From Arcticibacter sp045629565 (lineage in GTDB: Bacteria; Bacteroidota; Bacteroidia; Sphingobacteriales; Sphingobacteriaceae), in contig NZ_JAZQRL010000033.1 in NCBI RefSeq assembly GCF_045629565.1, forward strand, positions 17,849 through 81,848: a stretch of 64,000 bases of DNA, read 5' to 3'. Shown here one piece after another: positions 62,278-64,000 of this stretch. Made by a program: the position numbers and the translations under genes. How positions within the stretch are numbered: the first letter of the stretch is position 1; each line of letters opens with the position of its first letter. Under the pieces are notes generated by a model that worked only from the letters and a program-made list of their open reading frames with translations, made no database searches and was not told where the DNA came from.

Positions 62278-62741
62278 CCGTTCTCTGATTCGTATATATG
62301 TTTGTTCAGATCTCCTGTTTCGGTGTGGCAGTTACAGTTGCCGCCCCATACTCCCGTGCCGTCTTCAAAATACTCACATTTCCAGATCGGAACTTCATGC
62401 TTGATACGGTCGATGATATATCGGTTGCTGGCATAAGCCTCGCTCCGGTGGGCAGACGCGGTAATTACAAGTACCGCCGATTCGGAAACTTTTACTTTAC
62501 CTATGCGGTGCTGGGCAACGGCAATATGGAGGTTCCAGCGTTCGCGGGCATCGTTTAGGATCTGGTCAATCATTTTGGACGCCATTGGAACATAGGATTC
62601 ATATTCTATATAATCTACTTTCTTCCCGACGTTGTTATCACGCACCTCGCCGCTGAACAACACTACCGCCCCGGCGGCAGGATGATGAGACTCGGCCAGT
62701 ATTCCCGGCAAGTCCAATGGTTTTTCAGTTATATAGATCAT
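62274..62741 (-). CDS. moaE: Molybdopterin synthase catalytic subunit
   Basis: MoaE, with thiocarboxylated MoaD, adds the two sulphurs to cyclic pyranopterin monophosphate. The 155-residue protein starts at the ATG at 62741 (MIYITEKPLD), 1 nt after the moaD stop. A GGAGG inside the last codons of moaD lies 5 nt before the ATG, a good ribosome-binding site. Family segments GAVVLFSGEVR, VDYIEYESYVPMA, IGKVKVSESAV and the KHEVPIWKCEYFEDG stretch with catalytic Lys are present. The C-terminus is extended by a Cys/His-containing tail (CNCHTE). Confidence 0.94.
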   Translation of the reverse strand: MIYITEKPLDLPGILAESHHPAAGAVVLFSGEVRDNNVGKKVDYIEYESYVPMASKMIDQILNDARERWNLHIAVAQHRIGKVKVSESAVLVITASAHRSEAYASNRYIIDRIKHEVPIWKCEYFEDGTGVWGGNCNCHTETGDLNKHIYESENG

Positions 62742-62742
62742 C

Positions 62743-62976
62743 TTAACCTCCGCTGCTTGGTGGTAACACAACTACATGATCATGGTCCAGCAGGCGGTGT
62801 GTGTCAGTAACCAAATCCTCACGCACTACGAAACGACACATATTGATGAGCTGCGAAGATGATGGATTGATGTTCTTAAGGTGTTGCCTCAGATCAGCAA
62901 CCGTTTCCAGCTGGTCTGCAATTTCAAATTCCTTACTGAAATAATTTTTTAAGGCGGCAAAGACTTCTATTTTCAT
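62743..62976 (-). CDS. moaD: Molybdopterin synthase sulphur carrier subunit
   Basis: The 77-residue ubiquitin-like protein starts KIEVFAALKNYF and ends in the essential GlyGly (SSGG), which is thiocarboxylated before sulphur transfer to MoaE. It follows moaA by 6 bp and precedes moaE by 1 nt. Confidence 0.93.
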   Translation of the reverse strand: MKIEVFAALKNYFSKEFEIADQLETVADLRQHLKNINPSSSQLINMCRFVVREDLVTDTHRLLDHDHVVVLPPSSGG

Positions 62977-62982
62977 GTGTTA

Positions 62983-63945
62983 TTATCCCCCTATGTGAAG
63001 CATGCTAAGCGTGCTTCCCGTAAATTTGATTGATTGTTTTTGAGCAAGTGCCTCTCTCAAACTGTCGTCTAACCGTTGAGGATCAGTTTCAAGAATGCTG
63101 ATGGGGCTGTTGCTGCTCAGGCAGCCGTAGATATTTCCGTAAGCGTCGAGACGCAACCTGTTGCAGTCCGAACAGAACGGTTCACTTTCATTGGCAACGA
63201 TACCAAACACATTCCCGTCTGCAGTCTGCCAGTAATTCGAGGTTGAAGAACTTTTTCGAGGAAGAGGGGAGGCTGGGTAATGGGTGTCAATTCTACTAAG
63301 GATTTCCTCCTGAGAAAAAAAGTGCTTATCGGCGCTACCGTGCAGGTGACCCATAGCCATGATCTCCAGGAATCTGATCTTCATCTTTCTCTGAAATGCA
63401 TAGGCCAGCAAGGGCAGGATCTGGCTGTCGTTCAGCCCCTTCATAACCACGGAGTTGATTTTGACCTCTATTCCCAGTCGGTGTGCTGCTTCAATGCCTT
63501 TCAATGTCCGGCTAAGGTCATGCCGGCGACTCATCAGATGATAGACCTCCGGCTCAATAGCGTCTAGTGATACGTTGATGGACGAAATTCCAGCAGCTTT
63601 TAGCGCCGGAGCTATGTTTTCGAGAAGCAAGCCGTTTGTAGTCAGTTTCACGTCATTGATCCCGATAGCACGTATCCCGCTGACGAGCTCTGGCAGCTGT
63701 TTGTACAACAGAGGCTCACCGCCCGTAAGTCTGACAACATCTAAATCAAGCCGCTCATGTAACTTTGCGATCAGTTTCAATAATTCATCGGCTGTTAGCA
63801 TCTGGCCTTTTGAACTCCGGTAATTTTCCTTGCTGTCCTCGTTTCCGAAGCAGCAATAGACGCAGGCGAGGTTGCAGGTATTCAGCAAACTTACCCGCAG
63901 CGTTTTAAAAGTTCTGTCAAAATTGTCTTTGATCTCTGTCATCAT
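62983..63945 (-). CDS. moaA: GTP 3',8-cyclase, molybdopterin biosynthesis
   Basis: MoaA converts GTP to 3',8-cyclo-7,8-dihydro-GTP, the first step of molybdenum cofactor synthesis. The 320-residue radical-SAM protein has C24-x3-C28-x2-C31 (CNLACVYC) and the second cluster cysteines in FCSDCNRLRLD and YGC near the C-terminus. It also has the TGGEPLL SAM-binding segment. It heads moaA-moaD-moaE-mobA. MoaC and MoeA are not in this window and should lie elsewhere. Confidence 0.96.
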   Translation of the reverse strand: MMTEIKDNFDRTFKTLRVSLLNTCNLACVYCCFGNEDSKENYRSSKGQMLTADELLKLIAKLHERLDLDVVRLTGGEPLLYKQLPELVSGIRAIGINDVKLTTNGLLLENIAPALKAAGISSINVSLDAIEPEVYHLMSRRHDLSRTLKGIEAAHRLGIEVKINSVVMKGLNDSQILPLLAYAFQRKMKIRFLEIMAMGHLHGSADKHFFSQEEILSRIDTHYPASPLPRKSSSTSNYWQTADGNVFGIVANESEPFCSDCNRLRLDAYGNIYGCLSSNSPISILETDPQRLDDSLREALAQKQSIKFTGSTLSMLHIGG

Positions 63946-64000
63946 TCACTATAGCCATGCAACAACTAAAAGTAACATTAAATACGGGAAAGTGTTGTAA

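Noticed and set aside
63957..64000. Plus-strand ATG at 63957 reading MQQLKVTLNTGKCC to the window edge
   Set aside because: Only 14 codons are visible, with no known start sequence. It could be a divergent gene but cannot be supported here.
1..64000. CRISPR arrays, insertion sequences, phage genes, toxin-antitoxin pairs, rRNA
   Set aside because: I looked for direct-repeat arrays with spacers, transposase motifs, phage structural genes and paired small genes and found none. The only RNA gene is tRNA-Lys.

Overview
The window looks like ordinary chromosome from a member of the Bacteroidota, most likely family Sphingobacteriaceae or a close relative (Pedobacter/Arcticibacter-like). Pointers are TAnnTTTG-type -7 promoter boxes, very few usable Shine-Dalgarno sites, Bacteroidota-restricted families (DUF6266, DUF6600-like, DUF983, DUF922, PorE-like TPR/PD40/OmpA protein), a GreA/Rnk-like protein, secreted GH2, GH13 and PL1 enzymes, and many lipoproteins. 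I see no phage, insertion sequence, CRISPR array or rRNA. The genus is inference; family level is moderately secure.

Layout. 1-7.5 kb (mostly minus strand): lepA, folD, queE and a cell-envelope OmpA/PD40 protein cut by the window start, then a CrtA-like monooxygenase with a small partner, a ferritin, and a small conserved protein with a textbook Bacteroidota promoter. 7.7-18.5 kb: a Trp-rich secreted protein, DUF6266, a YghZ-type aldo/keto reductase, a secreted glycerophosphodiesterase, a DUF922 putative metalloprotease divergent from an AraC regulator plus DUF983, and an SNF2/SWIM helicase. 18.5-29 kb: a TolB-like lipoprotein, pectate lyase, an SDR/HxlR divergent pair with a repeat-rich operator, a MerA/Lpd-like flavoprotein with a Crp-type regulator and sterol desaturase, several small proteins, a GreA/Rnk-like factor and RtcB. 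29-44.8 kb: GNAT plus GH2 beta-galactosidase, OmpA lipoprotein, SGNH hydrolase, a three-gene CreD module with duplicated operators, GH25 lysozyme plus a CDF transporter, a S33 hydrolase, a GNAT-nitrilase fusion, and a formylglycine-generating enzyme followed by a small lipoprotein. 44.9-51 kb: AraC plus aldo/keto reductase, tRNA-Lys, YhdH-type reductase, GH13 lipoprotein. 51-57 kb: an RND efflux system whose pump and outer-membrane channel are read as one 1518-residue frame. 57-64 kb: dinB, class A beta-lactamase-like hydrolase, an ECF sigma factor with a membrane partner, efp, and the molybdopterin cluster moaA-moaD-moaE-mobA.

How the genes work together. Clear units are: moaA/D/E/mobA (molybdenum cofactor); the RND adaptor plus pump/channel; the CreD module, in which a small winged-helix regulator probably binds two almost identical 22-bp operators; the SDR/HxlR pair with a GTAAC-rich shared promoter; the sigma factor with its overlapping membrane protein; and FGE with a CC-motif lipoprotein. 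The most notable observations are the pump-channel fusion, which lies next to an A6 tract where a one-base change restores two normal genes, and the repeated operator of the CreD module. No convincing new defence or mobile system was found.
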